From positions 186,001 through 250,000 of the forward strand of contig NZ_ML660090.1 in assembly GCF_007004655.1 (NCBI RefSeq): DNA of 64,000 nt. The letters run 5' to 3'. The position numbers were made by a program, and so were the translations under genes. The notes under the pieces are model-generated. The model ran no database searches and was not told the origin of the DNA. It saw only the letters and a program-made list of their open reading frames with translations. The stretch is from Exilibacterium tricleocarpae. GTDB taxonomy: Bacteria; Pseudomonadota; Gammaproteobacteria; Pseudomonadales; Cellvibrionaceae. This document shows positions 27,687 to 36,403 of this stretch, piece by piece; positions within the stretch are counted from its first letter, which is position 1, and every line of letters begins with the position of its first letter.

Positions 27687-27767
27687 GCCCGTGTTCTCAC
27701 GCCGGCCCGTTTTCGCTGCTGCCTATTGTAGACCGTCAGGCGCAAGAAAGCGTGCGTTGTCGCTCAA

Positions 27768-28583
27768 TTACCGCTGACAAGCGGTACAGTAAACTGTCGA
27801 ACGCTGTCCCAGGCGCACCTCTTTCAATGGCTTGCCGCAGCGCCCGCAAGGCTGACCACCGCGACCATATACCCAAAGTTGCTGCTTAAAATAACCCGGT
27901 TTGCCGTCTCCGCCAACAAAATCCCGCAGGGTAGTGCCGCCCTGCGCTATCGCCTTGGCCAATACTTCTTTTATGTTGGCCGTCAGCGCTTCACAGGCAG
28001 CCCGGGAAATGCCGCCGGCAGCCCGCGAGGGCCGAATACCCGCCAGATAGAGCGCTTCGTTGGCGTAAATGTTACCGACTCCCACCACTACCGCACTGTC
28101 CATAATCAAGGTTTTTACTGCTTGTTTGCGCTTGCGCGAGCGGGCAAACAGATAGTCGGCGTTGAAAGCCTCCGTCAGAGGCTCCGGCCCGAGATGGCGC
28201 AACAGGCTGTGCTCGGCTGGCGGCTCCGCAGTCCACAGCAGGGCACCGAAGCGCCTTGGATCGGTAAACCGCAGCACAGCCCCGTTACCGAAACGAATGT
28301 CGACATGGTCGTGTTTGCGTGGCGGCTGATCCGCCGCCACTACCCGCAAGCTGCCCGACATACCCAGATGCAGCAGCGCGTGCCCGTGGGTAAAGCGCAA
28401 CAGTAAGTACTTACCGCGGCGGTTGACCGACAGCAGTTTACGCCGCTTCAGCAGCACCGGCAGGTCGGCGGGGATGGGCCAGCGCAGACGGGCCCGGCGC
28501 AGTTCGACCGCCGTCACCGTGTGGCCGGCCACATGGGGCTCGATCCCGCGCCGGGTGGTTTCAACTTCAGGTAGTTCTGGCAT
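27768..28583 (-). CDS. mutM: Formamidopyrimidine-DNA glycosylase MutM (Fpg)
   Basis: Bifunctional base-excision enzyme removing 8-oxoguanine and cleaving the abasic site. It has 271 residues from the ATG at 28583, which puts the catalytic Pro2-Glu3 directly after the initiator ([13 protein letters not shown]). The frame is open six codons upstream, but that start would block the N-terminal proline chemistry. Lys near 59 (RRGKYLL) and the C-terminal zinc finger CGRC then CTAC with the final QR are present. [17 protein letters not shown] precedes the finger. Confidence 0.97.
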   Translation of the reverse strand: MPELPEVETTRRGIEPHVAGHTVTAVELRRARLRWPIPADLPVLLKRRKLLSVNRRGKYLLLRFTHGHALLHLGMSGSLRVVAADQPPRKHDHVDIRFGNGAVLRFTDPRRFGALLWTAEPPAEHSLLRHLGPEPLTEAFNADYLFARSRKRKQAVKTLIMDSAVVVGVGNIYANEALYLAGIRPSRAAGGISRAACEALTANIKEVLAKAIAQGGTTLRDFVGGDGKPGYFKQQLWVYGRGGQPCGRCGKPLKEVRLGQRSTVYCTACQR

Positions 28584-28695
28584 CTCGGGGTGATAGGTCA
28601 AACAGGGGGTTGGTGGCCGCGAAGCGGTGACTTTACCATATCCGCACTACCGGCGGTCCACTACAATGTGCGCCTCAATCGCGCGTGAGGATACC

Positions 28696-30708
28696 ATGCC
28701 CAGAGCCTACCCCTATCTACTCGGAATCGACACCGGCGGCACCTTTACCGATTTTGTGCTGTTCGACAGCGGCTCGAAAAAGATCCGTATCCACAAGGTG
28801 TTATCGACCCCCGCGGCACCAGAGCAGGCTATTTTGCAGGGTGTGGATGACATGGGACTGAGCGCGGCGATTGCCGCCGGTAGCGTGGTGATCATCCACG
28901 GCAGCACGGTCGCCACCAACGCCGCTCTCGAGGGCAAGGGCGCGCGTACGGTTTTCATTACCAACCGCGGCCTTGGCGATATGCTGACCATCGGCCGCCA
29001 GACCCGCCGCGAACTCTACAACCTGCAACCCGAGCCGCGCCAGCCACCGGTGCCGGCGGCGCTGTGCCTGGAAGTGGACTGCCGTTTGGGTGCCGGCGGC
29101 GAGAGACTGCAGGCGCTGACCCGGGAGGACCTGGAGGCGCTGCGCCGCCAGGTGGAACAGCGACAACCGGAAGCCGTGGCCATTAATCTGCTCTATTCAT
29201 TTATCGACAGCGGCGACGAGGAGGCCATCGAGGCAGTGATGCCCGCCGGGGTGTTCAGTTCCCGCTCCTCGTTCGTGCTGCCGGAATACAAAGAGTACGA
29301 GCGGGGTATCGCAACCTGGCTCAACGCCTACCTGGGCCCGCTGGTACAAAACTATCTGCAGCGCCTGCGCCGCGGGGTCGAACCGGCGCCGCTCGGCGTA
29401 ATGCAGTCGAGCGGCGGCACCATCGACGCCGACCAGGCGGGCCGGCGGGCGGTCAACCTGCTGTTGTCCGGGCCCGCCGGCGGTTTGGCGGCGGCGCGGT
29501 TTATCGGCGCGGCCTGTGATCGCCCGCGTCTGATGACATTCGATATGGGCGGCACATCCACGGACGTGGCACTTATCGACGGTGAATTGAAACTGACCAG
29601 CGAGGGACACCTGGGGCCCTACCCGGTCGCCGTGCCCATGGTCGACATGCACACGGTCGGCGCCGGCGGCGGCTCCCTGGCCTATATCGACAGCGGCGGC
29701 CTCTTGCAGGTAGGCCCGCAGTCCGCCGGCGCCACACCGGGACCGGCCTGTTACGGTCTCGGCGGCACCCAGGCAGCCGTCACCGACGCCAACGCTTTAC
29801 TCGGGCGGCTGCGGCCGGATAATTTTCTCGGCGGCGCGATGCAGCTCGACATCGAAGCGGCGCGCAATGCTGTAGGCACCATCGCCGAACCCCTGGGACT
29901 GGACCTCGAAGCCACCGCGACGGGTATTATCGATATTGCCAATGCCCATATGGTCAGCGCCCTGCGGGTAATTTCCGTGCAGCGCGGCTACGACCCCCGC
30001 GATTTTCAACTGTGCTGTTTTGGCGGCGCCGGCGGTCTACATGTGTGTGCCATCGCCGAGGCCCTGCAAATGCGGCGGGCACTGGTGCCGATCCACGGCG
30101 GCGTATTGTCGGCGCTGGGCATGCTGGTCGCACCGCGGGAGCGGCAACTGTCGCGCTCCATCAACCGCCGGTTCGACCAACTGACCGACGCGGATTTGCG
30201 GCGACAACTGCAAGCGCTACGACTCGAAGGCACCGGACAGTTGCGTCGCGAGGGGGTAGAGGCGGACCGAATCGACGCCCGCGCCAGCCTCGATCTGCGA
30301 TACACGGGACAGAGTTATACCCTCAACGTCAGCTTCGACACTGCCGATCGGGCCGATGCCGGCAGTGCCGCCATTGCCCGGGCCATCGAGGAATTTCACC
30401 GCGCCCACCAACAGCGCTACGGCCACCGCCTGGACATAGCTGTGGAGCTGGTCAATATTCGCCAGCGGGTCAGCGCACCCGCCGAACCGATTCAGTTGCC
30501 ACCGCTGCAAGCGGCGGCGGAAGCGGCGCTCACCGCCGAACTTCCCGGCATGGGTCCGACGGCGATCTTGCAGCGCGAGCACCTGCGAGCGGGAACGGTT
30601 ATCGACGGACCCGCGCTGGTGTGCGAGCAGGTCTCAACAACGCTGGTCAGTCCCGGCTGGCAGGCTACAATCGACACGCTGGGAAATATAGTGCTGTCCT
30701 GTCGATAA
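28696..30708 (+). CDS. Hydantoinase/oxoprolinase family protein (HyuA-type), orphan
   Basis: A 670-residue member of the HyuA/N-methylhydantoinase A family, which cleaves cyclic amides in an ATP-dependent way, usually with a HyuB partner. The start is the ATG at 28696, preceded by TGAGGA. The N-terminal nucleotide-binding motif GIDTGGTFTDFV is near 9-20, GSTVATNAALEGKGA near 69-83 and the FDMGGTSTDVALIDG repeat of the ASKHA fold near 280-294. CFGGAGGLH follows. No HyuB-type gene is adjacent, so the substrate is undetermined. Confidence 0.85.
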   Translation: MPRAYPYLLGIDTGGTFTDFVLFDSGSKKIRIHKVLSTPAAPEQAILQGVDDMGLSAAIAAGSVVIIHGSTVATNAALEGKGARTVFITNRGLGDMLTIGRQTRRELYNLQPEPRQPPVPAALCLEVDCRLGAGGERLQALTREDLEALRRQVEQRQPEAVAINLLYSFIDSGDEEAIEAVMPAGVFSSRSSFVLPEYKEYERGIATWLNAYLGPLVQNYLQRLRRGVEPAPLGVMQSSGGTIDADQAGRRAVNLLLSGPAGGLAAARFIGAACDRPRLMTFDMGGTSTDVALIDGELKLTSEGHLGPYPVAVPMVDMHTVGAGGGSLAYIDSGGLLQVGPQSAGATPGPACYGLGGTQAAVTDANALLGRLRPDNFLGGAMQLDIEAARNAVGTIAEPLGLDLEATATGIIDIANAHMVSALRVISVQRGYDPRDFQLCCFGGAGGLHVCAIAEALQMRRALVPIHGGVLSALGMLVAPRERQLSRSINRRFDQLTDADLRRQLQALRLEGTGQLRREGVEADRIDARASLDLRYTGQSYTLNVSFDTADRADAGSAAIARAIEEFHRAHQQRYGHRLDIAVELVNIRQRVSAPAEPIQLPPLQAAAEAALTAELPGMGPTAILQREHLRAGTVIDGPALVCEQVSTTLVSPGWQATIDTLGNIVLSCR

Positions 30709-30827
30709 GTGGCGCCACACCAGACACTGGAAAACTTTCTGTTTTGCATGACATTTCCAGAAGCGCCAACATACCGGTCGCTTCGCCTTCGTCGAAAACA
30801 TTCCTTTTTTCGACACACCATCGGGCG

Positions 30828-30872
30828 CATCAAATCCAATCGAATCGGATCCGGCTGCACCAAATCCGACCG
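30828..30872. repeat. Weak 15-bp x 3 repeat
   Basis: Three phased 15-bp units around the core CAAATCC/GGATCC in the spacer between the hydantoinase-like gene and the AraC regulator. Similarity is low and this is the least certain member of the class. Confidence 0.3.
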
Positions 30873-30981
30873 TATCTGAATATAGGCACTTAATGACTAC
30901 GTATGCATTGGGTATACGTCTTGCAGAAAATAATCAGCCGACATAAATTGTCTGCAACCGAAAAAAACGCGGGGACACACC

Positions 30982-32067
30982 GTGAAAAATCTGCAATTGC
31001 TTGTGCCCGACTGGATGTTGGGTTCCAAAGACGATAAAAGCGTCGCCAACACGCTACCGGCCGCCCTGGTCGATACGGCGGCAAGCTTCGGCATGGACGG
31101 CGAACAGTTGCTAGCTGACACCGGCATTTGCGCGACACAATTACACCAACCGCAGGGGCGCATTTCATTGCGCGCTTATCTGCGCCTGTGCACGCTGGTA
31201 TTGAAAAAAGAAAAATCGCCCGCCCTGTGCCTGCGTTTTGGCGAGCGGGTCAATATTAGCGCACTCGGCGTGCTGGGCCCGAGCCTGTTGAGCTGCAACA
31301 CACTGGGAGAGGCACTGGAACTTGCCATCCGCTACCGCGAGACGTTGGGATTCCCTATCGACATGCGTATGGATATCGACAGTCGCTTCTGCTCTATCGT
31401 TATCGAGGCACCCTTTCGACTGCTGATACCCACCTTGTTTTTACGCGCCTCGCTGTGCTGCGCCTTCGCCGGCATCCGCCAAAACAGTCGCTTTTTGCTA
31501 AACGGCAACTTTAACTTCGCCTCGATCGGGTTTAACTTCCCGCCGGCGGCGGACGACAATATTATCAGCGACTTTTTCGAGTGCCCGATCGACTATCGCA
31601 GCAAAACCAACTGCGCCCGCTTCGAGCGGGAGCTGCTCGACCTCCCCATCCGCTACGCCAACCCTTCGGCAAAAAAAATCGCACAACAAAAGTGTGAGCA
31701 GACTTTGGCCAGCCTGTATCGATCCCGCAGTATACCGAGGCAGGCGGCGCGCCTGCTGATTGCGCATCTGCAAAACCCGCCGCATCTGACCGAGGTCGCG
31801 GCACGGCTCAATCTGTCACCACGCTCGTTGAGCAGGCAACTGCAAAACGATGGCCTGACCTACCAGACGCTGTTGAGTCAATTGCGCAGCCGCAGCGCGC
31901 AACTGCTGCTCGAGGAGAGCGACCTCTCCACAGAGGAAATCGCCTACACTATCGGCTTTACGGACGCCGCCAACTTTCGCCGCGCCTTTAAGAAGTGGAA
32001 TCAGATAACACCGAGTGCCTATCGCCTGCAACAGCGCGCACAAGCAACCGACACCACACCCGCATAG
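30982..32067 (+). CDS. AraC-family transcriptional regulator with arabinose-binding-like N domain
   Basis: A 361-residue regulator. Residues 35-220 form the ligand-binding domain typical of the OruR/ArgR-like group (GRISLRAYLRLC, VLGPSLLSCNTLGEALELAIRY). The C-terminal AraC HTH is at about 265-350 with TEVAARLNLSPRSLSRQLQNDGLTYQ and IAYTIGFTDAANFRRAFKKW. It converges with a second AraC gene at 32097, 29 bp between stops. The hydantoinase-like gene upstream is a possible target, by position only. Confidence 0.88.
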   Translation: MKNLQLLVPDWMLGSKDDKSVANTLPAALVDTAASFGMDGEQLLADTGICATQLHQPQGRISLRAYLRLCTLVLKKEKSPALCLRFGERVNISALGVLGPSLLSCNTLGEALELAIRYRETLGFPIDMRMDIDSRFCSIVIEAPFRLLIPTLFLRASLCCAFAGIRQNSRFLLNGNFNFASIGFNFPPAADDNIISDFFECPIDYRSKTNCARFERELLDLPIRYANPSAKKIAQQKCEQTLASLYRSRSIPRQAARLLIAHLQNPPHLTEVAARLNLSPRSLSRQLQNDGLTYQTLLSQLRSRSAQLLLEESDLSTEEIAYTIGFTDAANFRRAFKKWNQITPSAYRLQQRAQATDTTPA

Positions 32068-32096
32068 CACAAGGTAGTTGGCAGCCGGATAGTCAG

Positions 32097-33119
32097 TCAG
32101 TTGCGGCCCGCCGACCCCTGCAACGACACCCTCTGCTGATAGGCAGCCGGGGTAATCCCGGTCCACATTTTGAAGGCCCGGCGAAAATTGGCGCAATCGT
32201 TATAGCCGAGCAGGTTGGCCACTTTTTCCACCGGCAATTTTTGTGTCACCAGATACTGACACGCTTTTTGCCGTTGTACCGATTGCAGAATTTGCCGGTA
32301 ACTCACCTGTTCTTTGCGCAGGTGCTTTCTGATGGTGCGGGTGGCCATATTGAGCTGGTCTGCTATCTGTTCCAAGGTCAGGGGGCGGCTATTGCGCAGT
32401 AACAGTTGGCGGATTCTATCGGAAAACAGTGACGTGTCGCCCCTTTGCCGGAGTTTTTGCCTGCAACTCTCAAGTTGCATCTGTTCGACGATAGCATTGG
32501 CGCTGATCACCGGGCGTTCCAAATCCCGCTCGCAAAAGCCGACCATCGTTTGCTCGCCGCCAAATTCGACCACCGGCGACAACAACTTGCGATACTGGTC
32601 AGCATATGCCGGCGCCGGATAAGCCAGGTTAAGGTGGCTGAACAGAAACCTACCCTGGATCAAAAACTGAATGTGGCGCATCCAGCTCACCAGGGTAAAC
32701 TCAGCAAAAAAACGGCGCCGGTCGTAAACACAATCGTGGGGTAGACAGAGCTCGGCCACAATGACCTCGCTGCAACTTTTCACTTCAATGCGCAGGGGAA
32801 AATCCGCCAGCGCGTAAAAACGCAACGCATACAGGCAGGCGTCTTTCAGGGTTTTACTGCTCATCAGCAACTCGGCCAACTGTCCGGTAGTCGATATGGT
32901 TAGGACTTTTCCAAACGTCATACCGAAGTCCGGCCGTTTGACGACTAGACGGTCAATCAACTTGTAGAAAGCGGGGAGGGGTGTCACGCCGTTGAAGTCG
33001 TTGAGCGATGCTGTGTCTATCTGTGCGGCGCGTTCCAGCGCTGTGCGATCGAAACCGGCAGCGGCGGCCGAGTCGAGCAGCAAAGACACATAGCGGTTGG
33101 CAATATGGTCGAAATTCAT
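32097..33119 (-). CDS. AraC-family transcriptional regulator
   Basis: A 340-residue regulator with the same architecture as its convergent neighbour: an N-terminal ligand-binding domain (about 20-205) and a C-terminal double HTH (about 235-325, LEQIADQLNMATRTIRKHLRKEQVSYRQ then VANLLGYNDCANFRRAFKMW). The two proteins are only moderately alike, so this is not a recent tandem duplication. The upstream neighbour tesB is on the same strand. No obvious target operon. Confidence 0.88.
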   Translation of the reverse strand: MNFDHIANRYVSLLLDSAAAAGFDRTALERAAQIDTASLNDFNGVTPLPAFYKLIDRLVVKRPDFGMTFGKVLTISTTGQLAELLMSSKTLKDACLYALRFYALADFPLRIEVKSCSEVIVAELCLPHDCVYDRRRFFAEFTLVSWMRHIQFLIQGRFLFSHLNLAYPAPAYADQYRKLLSPVVEFGGEQTMVGFCERDLERPVISANAIVEQMQLESCRQKLRQRGDTSLFSDRIRQLLLRNSRPLTLEQIADQLNMATRTIRKHLRKEQVSYRQILQSVQRQKACQYLVTQKLPVEKVANLLGYNDCANFRRAFKMWTGITPAAYQQRVSLQGSAGRN

Positions 33120-33386
33120 TTTTTATATGCGGGAAAAGCGGCACCCATAATTATTCTTTTTTAAGGTTAACACAAGCAGAGACAGGTATAGCCTATATGG
33201 CCGCTATTTGCCTGGAGGTTTGTGCGACAGGCTGCGCAGTATTTCGCAATCGCCGGCACGCCGGAATGGGCGCTGGAACACCTACTCGTATAAAAGTACG
33301 GTTAGATGCGAAAAGGCACTCGTTTCAGGGTCTACTTCTTGGTACTTCAGAGGACTTGCTCCAATTCACACACACTTGCCCTAATC

Positions 33387-34274
33387 CTATTTATCGGGCG
33401 TAAAACGAATCAACCCCTCCTGAGCGGCCGAGGCGACCAGCTTGCCGTCACGGGTGTAAAAACTACCGCGATTAAAACCCCGCGCACCGCCGGCACGGGG
33501 GCTGTCCATATGATAATAAAGCCACTTATCGGCGCGAAAATCGCAATGAAACCACATGGCGTGGTCCAGGCTGGCGCCCTGAAATCCCGGGGTCCAGAAG
33601 TGTACCGGATGGGCCCGCAATGACGTACCCATCAGCTGCATATCCGAGGCATAGGCGAGAATCATGCGATGGACGGCCGGGTCGTCACTCAGGGTGCCGT
33701 TGGCTTTTACCCACATGCCCTGTACCGGTGCGGCCTCGACCGACAGATCATCCAGATCGCGGCGCTGGATGACCCGGGCATCAATGGCACGAAAACGCCC
33801 GACATCCTCGGGCAGGCGGCCCGGATACCGGCGACTGATGCTCTCCCAGTATTCCCAATCGGTCTGCAAACCCTCGGGGCCAGGCACCTCAGGCATATCC
33901 ATCTGGTGCTCCAACCCCTGTTCGAGCTTTTGGAACGACATGGAGGCGTTGAGGATCGCTTTGCCGCTCTGCCGGGCAACCACCCGGCGGGTGGTAAAGC
34001 TGCCGCCATCGCGAATCGGGTCGACCTCGAAGATAATGTTTTTCTCTACATCCCCGGGGCGCAGAAAATAAGCGTGCAGGGAATGCAGATAGCGCTCGGA
34101 TGTCAGGGTGCGGGTGGCGGCGCTGACCACCTGCGCCAGCACCTGACCGCCAAACACTCGCGGCGTGCGCCGCACCTTGGTATCGCCCCGGAACAGGTAG
34201 GTATCCAGTTGTTCAACTTGCAGGTTGTCGACCAGGTCGTCGAGACCAAAAATCCTGTCGCTGGCTGGTGGCAT
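33387..34274 (-). CDS. tesB: Acyl-CoA thioesterase II TesB
   Basis: Hydrolyses medium- and long-chain acyl-CoA. It has 295 residues from the ATG at 34274, preceded by GGGAAAAG. A double hot-dog fold is evident: RVFGGQVLAQVVSAATRT near 38-55 in the first half, then FYTRDGKLVASAAQEGLIR at the C terminus. The conserved catalytic triad region is LDHAMWFH, with Asp before His-Ala-Met-Trp, plus RDGGSFTTRRV. The longer frame adds 13 residues without a ribosome site. Confidence 0.95.
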   Translation of the reverse strand: MPPASDRIFGLDDLVDNLQVEQLDTYLFRGDTKVRRTPRVFGGQVLAQVVSAATRTLTSERYLHSLHAYFLRPGDVEKNIIFEVDPIRDGGSFTTRRVVARQSGKAILNASMSFQKLEQGLEHQMDMPEVPGPEGLQTDWEYWESISRRYPGRLPEDVGRFRAIDARVIQRRDLDDLSVEAAPVQGMWVKANGTLSDDPAVHRMILAYASDMQLMGTSLRAHPVHFWTPGFQGASLDHAMWFHCDFRADKWLYYHMDSPRAGGARGFNRGSFYTRDGKLVASAAQEGLIRFTPDK

Positions 34275-34390
34275 AGTCACTTTTCCCAGGTTTGGCGGCG
34301 CGGGCTGGCGCAAAAAGCCCGCATTGTAGCATTGAACCGTTACTTGAGGAGGTGCTATTCGTGGCCGCTCGCCCGCAGTTACCCCTGGGC

Positions 34391-35212
34391 TCAGGGCTGT
34401 TGCTGGTCCGCAAAACGTTCGGCCATATGCGCGACCGTAGTGGGGAATACCAGCACCCCCGGCTTGGCCAGGCTGGCGAAAATTTCCCCGGCGACCTTGT
34501 CCGGAGTCTCCCAGTCTTTCACCATATCTTTGTACTTGTCCTTACCCGCACCGATCGCAGCATTGAAGATATTGGTTTTCATTCCACCGGGACACACCAC
34601 CTTGACTTGTATGCCCATGGCATCCAGCTCGCCGTGCAGCGAGCGAAACGCGCCCACCAATGCGTGCTTCGAGGCGGCATAGGCGTGCAAATCGGGCCCC
34701 GACGGGATCACCCCCAGAATCGATGCCACATTGATAATGGCACCGCCCTGGCGGCGCAGCGCCGGAATAGCCCGCTGCGCCAAATCGATATAGGCCCAGT
34801 AATTGACTTCGAACAGATGCTGGGCCTGCGCCAGCTGTTGTTGCTGCAGGTTGGCAAAATAGGCGTAGCCGGCATTGTTGATTAACATGTCCACGCGCCC
34901 AAACCGCGCCAGGGCCCGATCGATAACCCGACCGCGCTGCCGGGCATCGGCTAAGTCCACTTCCACCACCAGAGCTTCGCCGCCGCGTTTTGTGTAGGCC
35001 TCGGCGAACGCCTGCGACGGTCCCGGGTTAATATCGGCCAGCACCAGTTTCATCTCTCTGGCTGCCGCCTCCTCCACCAGGGCGGCGCCCAGGCCGCTGC
35101 TGCTGCCGGTGATGATTACAACCTTGCCGCGGTAATCCGATTCGGCGCCCTGAACGGTGGCGACAAGTAATAAAGCCACTATTGCGAGTGATAGTCGACG
35201 GTACATTTCCAT
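34391..35212 (-). CDS. Short-chain dehydrogenase/reductase with signal-like N terminus
   Basis: A 273-residue classical SDR. The cofactor loop TGSSSGLG is near 35-42, NNAG near 111-114, catalytic Ser in NVASILG and the YxxxK pair in YAASK. The substrate loop PGGMKTNIF follows. Before the Rossmann fold there is an extra hydrophobic segment, RRLSLAIVALLLVATVQGAES (about 5-25), shaped like a signal peptide or uncleaved anchor; SDRs normally begin directly at the fold. The start at 35212 has GGAA upstream. Substrate unknown. Confidence 0.85.
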   Translation of the reverse strand: MEMYRRLSLAIVALLLVATVQGAESDYRGKVVIITGSSSGLGAALVEEAAAREMKLVLADINPGPSQAFAEAYTKRGGEALVVEVDLADARQRGRVIDRALARFGRVDMLINNAGYAYFANLQQQQLAQAQHLFEVNYWAYIDLAQRAIPALRRQGGAIINVASILGVIPSGPDLHAYAASKHALVGAFRSLHGELDAMGIQVKVVCPGGMKTNIFNAAIGAGKDKYKDMVKDWETPDKVAGEIFASLAKPGVLVFPTTVAHMAERFADQQQP

Positions 35213-35233
35213 AAGCGGTTCCTCTCATTGGCA

Positions 35234-35276
35234 TGCATCATTTGCGTGCATCATTGGTGTGAATCGATTGTTTGCG
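35234..35276. repeat. 13-bp degenerate tandem repeat
   Basis: TGCATCATTTGCG, TGCATCATTGGTG and a third looser copy, starting 22 bp upstream of the SDR start codon. Confidence 0.45.
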
Positions 35277-35314
35277 TGAGCCGATCGCCAGGGCGGATCG
35301 ACACCCGCCGGACA

Positions 35315-35491
35315 TCAATGCCAACCCAGTAAAAAAACCGCCGGTATCGCAGCAGATAGCGCGCCATAAAAAGCTTCTCCGGCGATATAGGGGAGGCACC
35401 AGATGTTACCGAGGCCTGCCGGCGCGCCTATGGCCGCAAACAGGAAAGTCGTGCCGGATGTCCAGGTGCGAATTGGGGAATTGGCGGCCAT
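35315..35491 (-). pseudogene. Remnant of a sodium:neurotransmitter-symporter-family transporter
   Basis: About 59 codons resembling the extreme N terminus of bacterial SNF/NSS transporters: a Trp-Thr-Ser start, then FLFAAIGAPAGLGNIWCLPY (about residues 17-36), which matches the family's first-helix pattern with the GLGN sodium site. The family Arg-Phe-Pro-Tyr is Cys-Leu-Pro-Tyr here. Translation stops soon after, where about 400 more residues would be needed. I read this as a decayed 5' fragment. A short functional peptide is less likely. Confidence 0.5.
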
Positions 35492-35647
35492 GGGTTTGTT
35501 TGCGCTGGTTGCGAACCGGCGGGCGCGCCGGCGGTCATACACACTAGCGCCATATAAACATTCCATTGCCTTGCCAAACAACCCTTGAATGAACGAATGC
35601 TTTATGATTGAGTCATCGCCACGGGCAGATCGCGGGAGCACCGGAGT

Positions 35648-36403
35648 ATGACAAATGGGACTGCGACCAATGGAGCCATGACACCCGGAACCCTAATGAG
35701 TGGGACCGGGACTTCGCCGACTGCAACACCATCACCCCAGTCTCTGTACCTGCTCGGCTACAGCGCCGCGGTGTTGCCGCTGCTGACCATGCATCTGTGT
35801 TTTCTGGTATCGGCATGGCAGGGCCATATCGATTGGTGCATGCCCTACTGGTCTCACTGTGTCAGTATCAGCAGAGCAGGGCGCTACGGCCTGTCTTATT
35901 TTTTGTTTAAAGGCGGGTTTATTCCCACCACCATACTGCTGGGTTTCTTTTGGCAGTTGAGCGTGCTGTGGTTACAGTTGCTCACCGGCCGGCGCGACCG
36001 CTGGCTACCCTGGATCGGCTGGCTCGCCTCCCTGTCATTATTGGTATATACACTGGCTTTAGGTCACCATGGCGATGCCTTTCGCCAGTTGCGCCGCGCC
36101 GGTGTGATCCTGTTTATGGGCCTGACATTTATCGCCCAGGTGCGGGTAAGCAGTGCCCTGGCCCAGAGCCGGTCACTGCAGCGCGCCGGCAGGCGCCTGC
36201 TGGCGTTTTGCGGATTTATTCTGGCCATCGCCCTGGTGTCACTGGGACTCGATGCCGCCATGGGGTCGGATTACGACATGATAGAGGATACCTTCGAATG
36301 GTGGCTGGTAATGCTGTTGATTGTACATTTCTTCGCCCTGGCCCGGTTGTGGCAGCGCAGCGGCTTTCGCCTGCAGCCCGCCGTCTCCCCAGGCGGGGGT
36401 TGA
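35648..36403 (+). CDS. Six-helix membrane protein, possibly Frag1/DRAM/Sfk1-like
   Basis: A 251-residue inner-membrane protein with six hydrophobic helices (about 33-57, 93-115, 122-144, 152-172, 185-205, 218-238) and a conserved-looking loop, WCMPYWSHCVSISRAGRYG, after helix 1. The last helix begins FEWWLVMLL, like the Frag1/DRAM family. Residues 2-31 are five-residue repeats rich in Thr, Gly and Asn, encoded by a 15-bp array. The start has GGAG upstream. Its stop overlaps the TTG start of the Omp85 gene, so the two are probably coupled. Confidence 0.75.
   Translation: MTNGTATNGAMTPGTLMSGTGTSPTATPSPQSLYLLGYSAAVLPLLTMHLCFLVSAWQGHIDWCMPYWSHCVSISRAGRYGLSYFLFKGGFIPTTILLGFFWQLSVLWLQLLTGRRDRWLPWIGWLASLSLLVYTLALGHHGDAFRQLRRAGVILFMGLTFIAQVRVSSALAQSRSLQRAGRRLLAFCGFILAIALVSLGLDAAMGSDYDMIEDTFEWWLVMLLIVHFFALARLWQRSGFRLQPAVSPGGG
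35651..35740 (+). repeat. 15-bp x 6 coding repeat at the N terminus of the membrane protein
   Basis: Six five-codon units: TNGTA, TNGAM, TPGTL, MSGTG, TSPTA, TPSPQ. DNA units share ACCxxTGGxACC-type cores. The array sits between the start codon and the first membrane helix. Confidence 0.65.

Noticed and set aside
30982-33119. Recent tandem duplication of the two AraC genes
   Set aside because: They share architecture only; sequence similarity outside the HTH is low and they are in opposite orientation.
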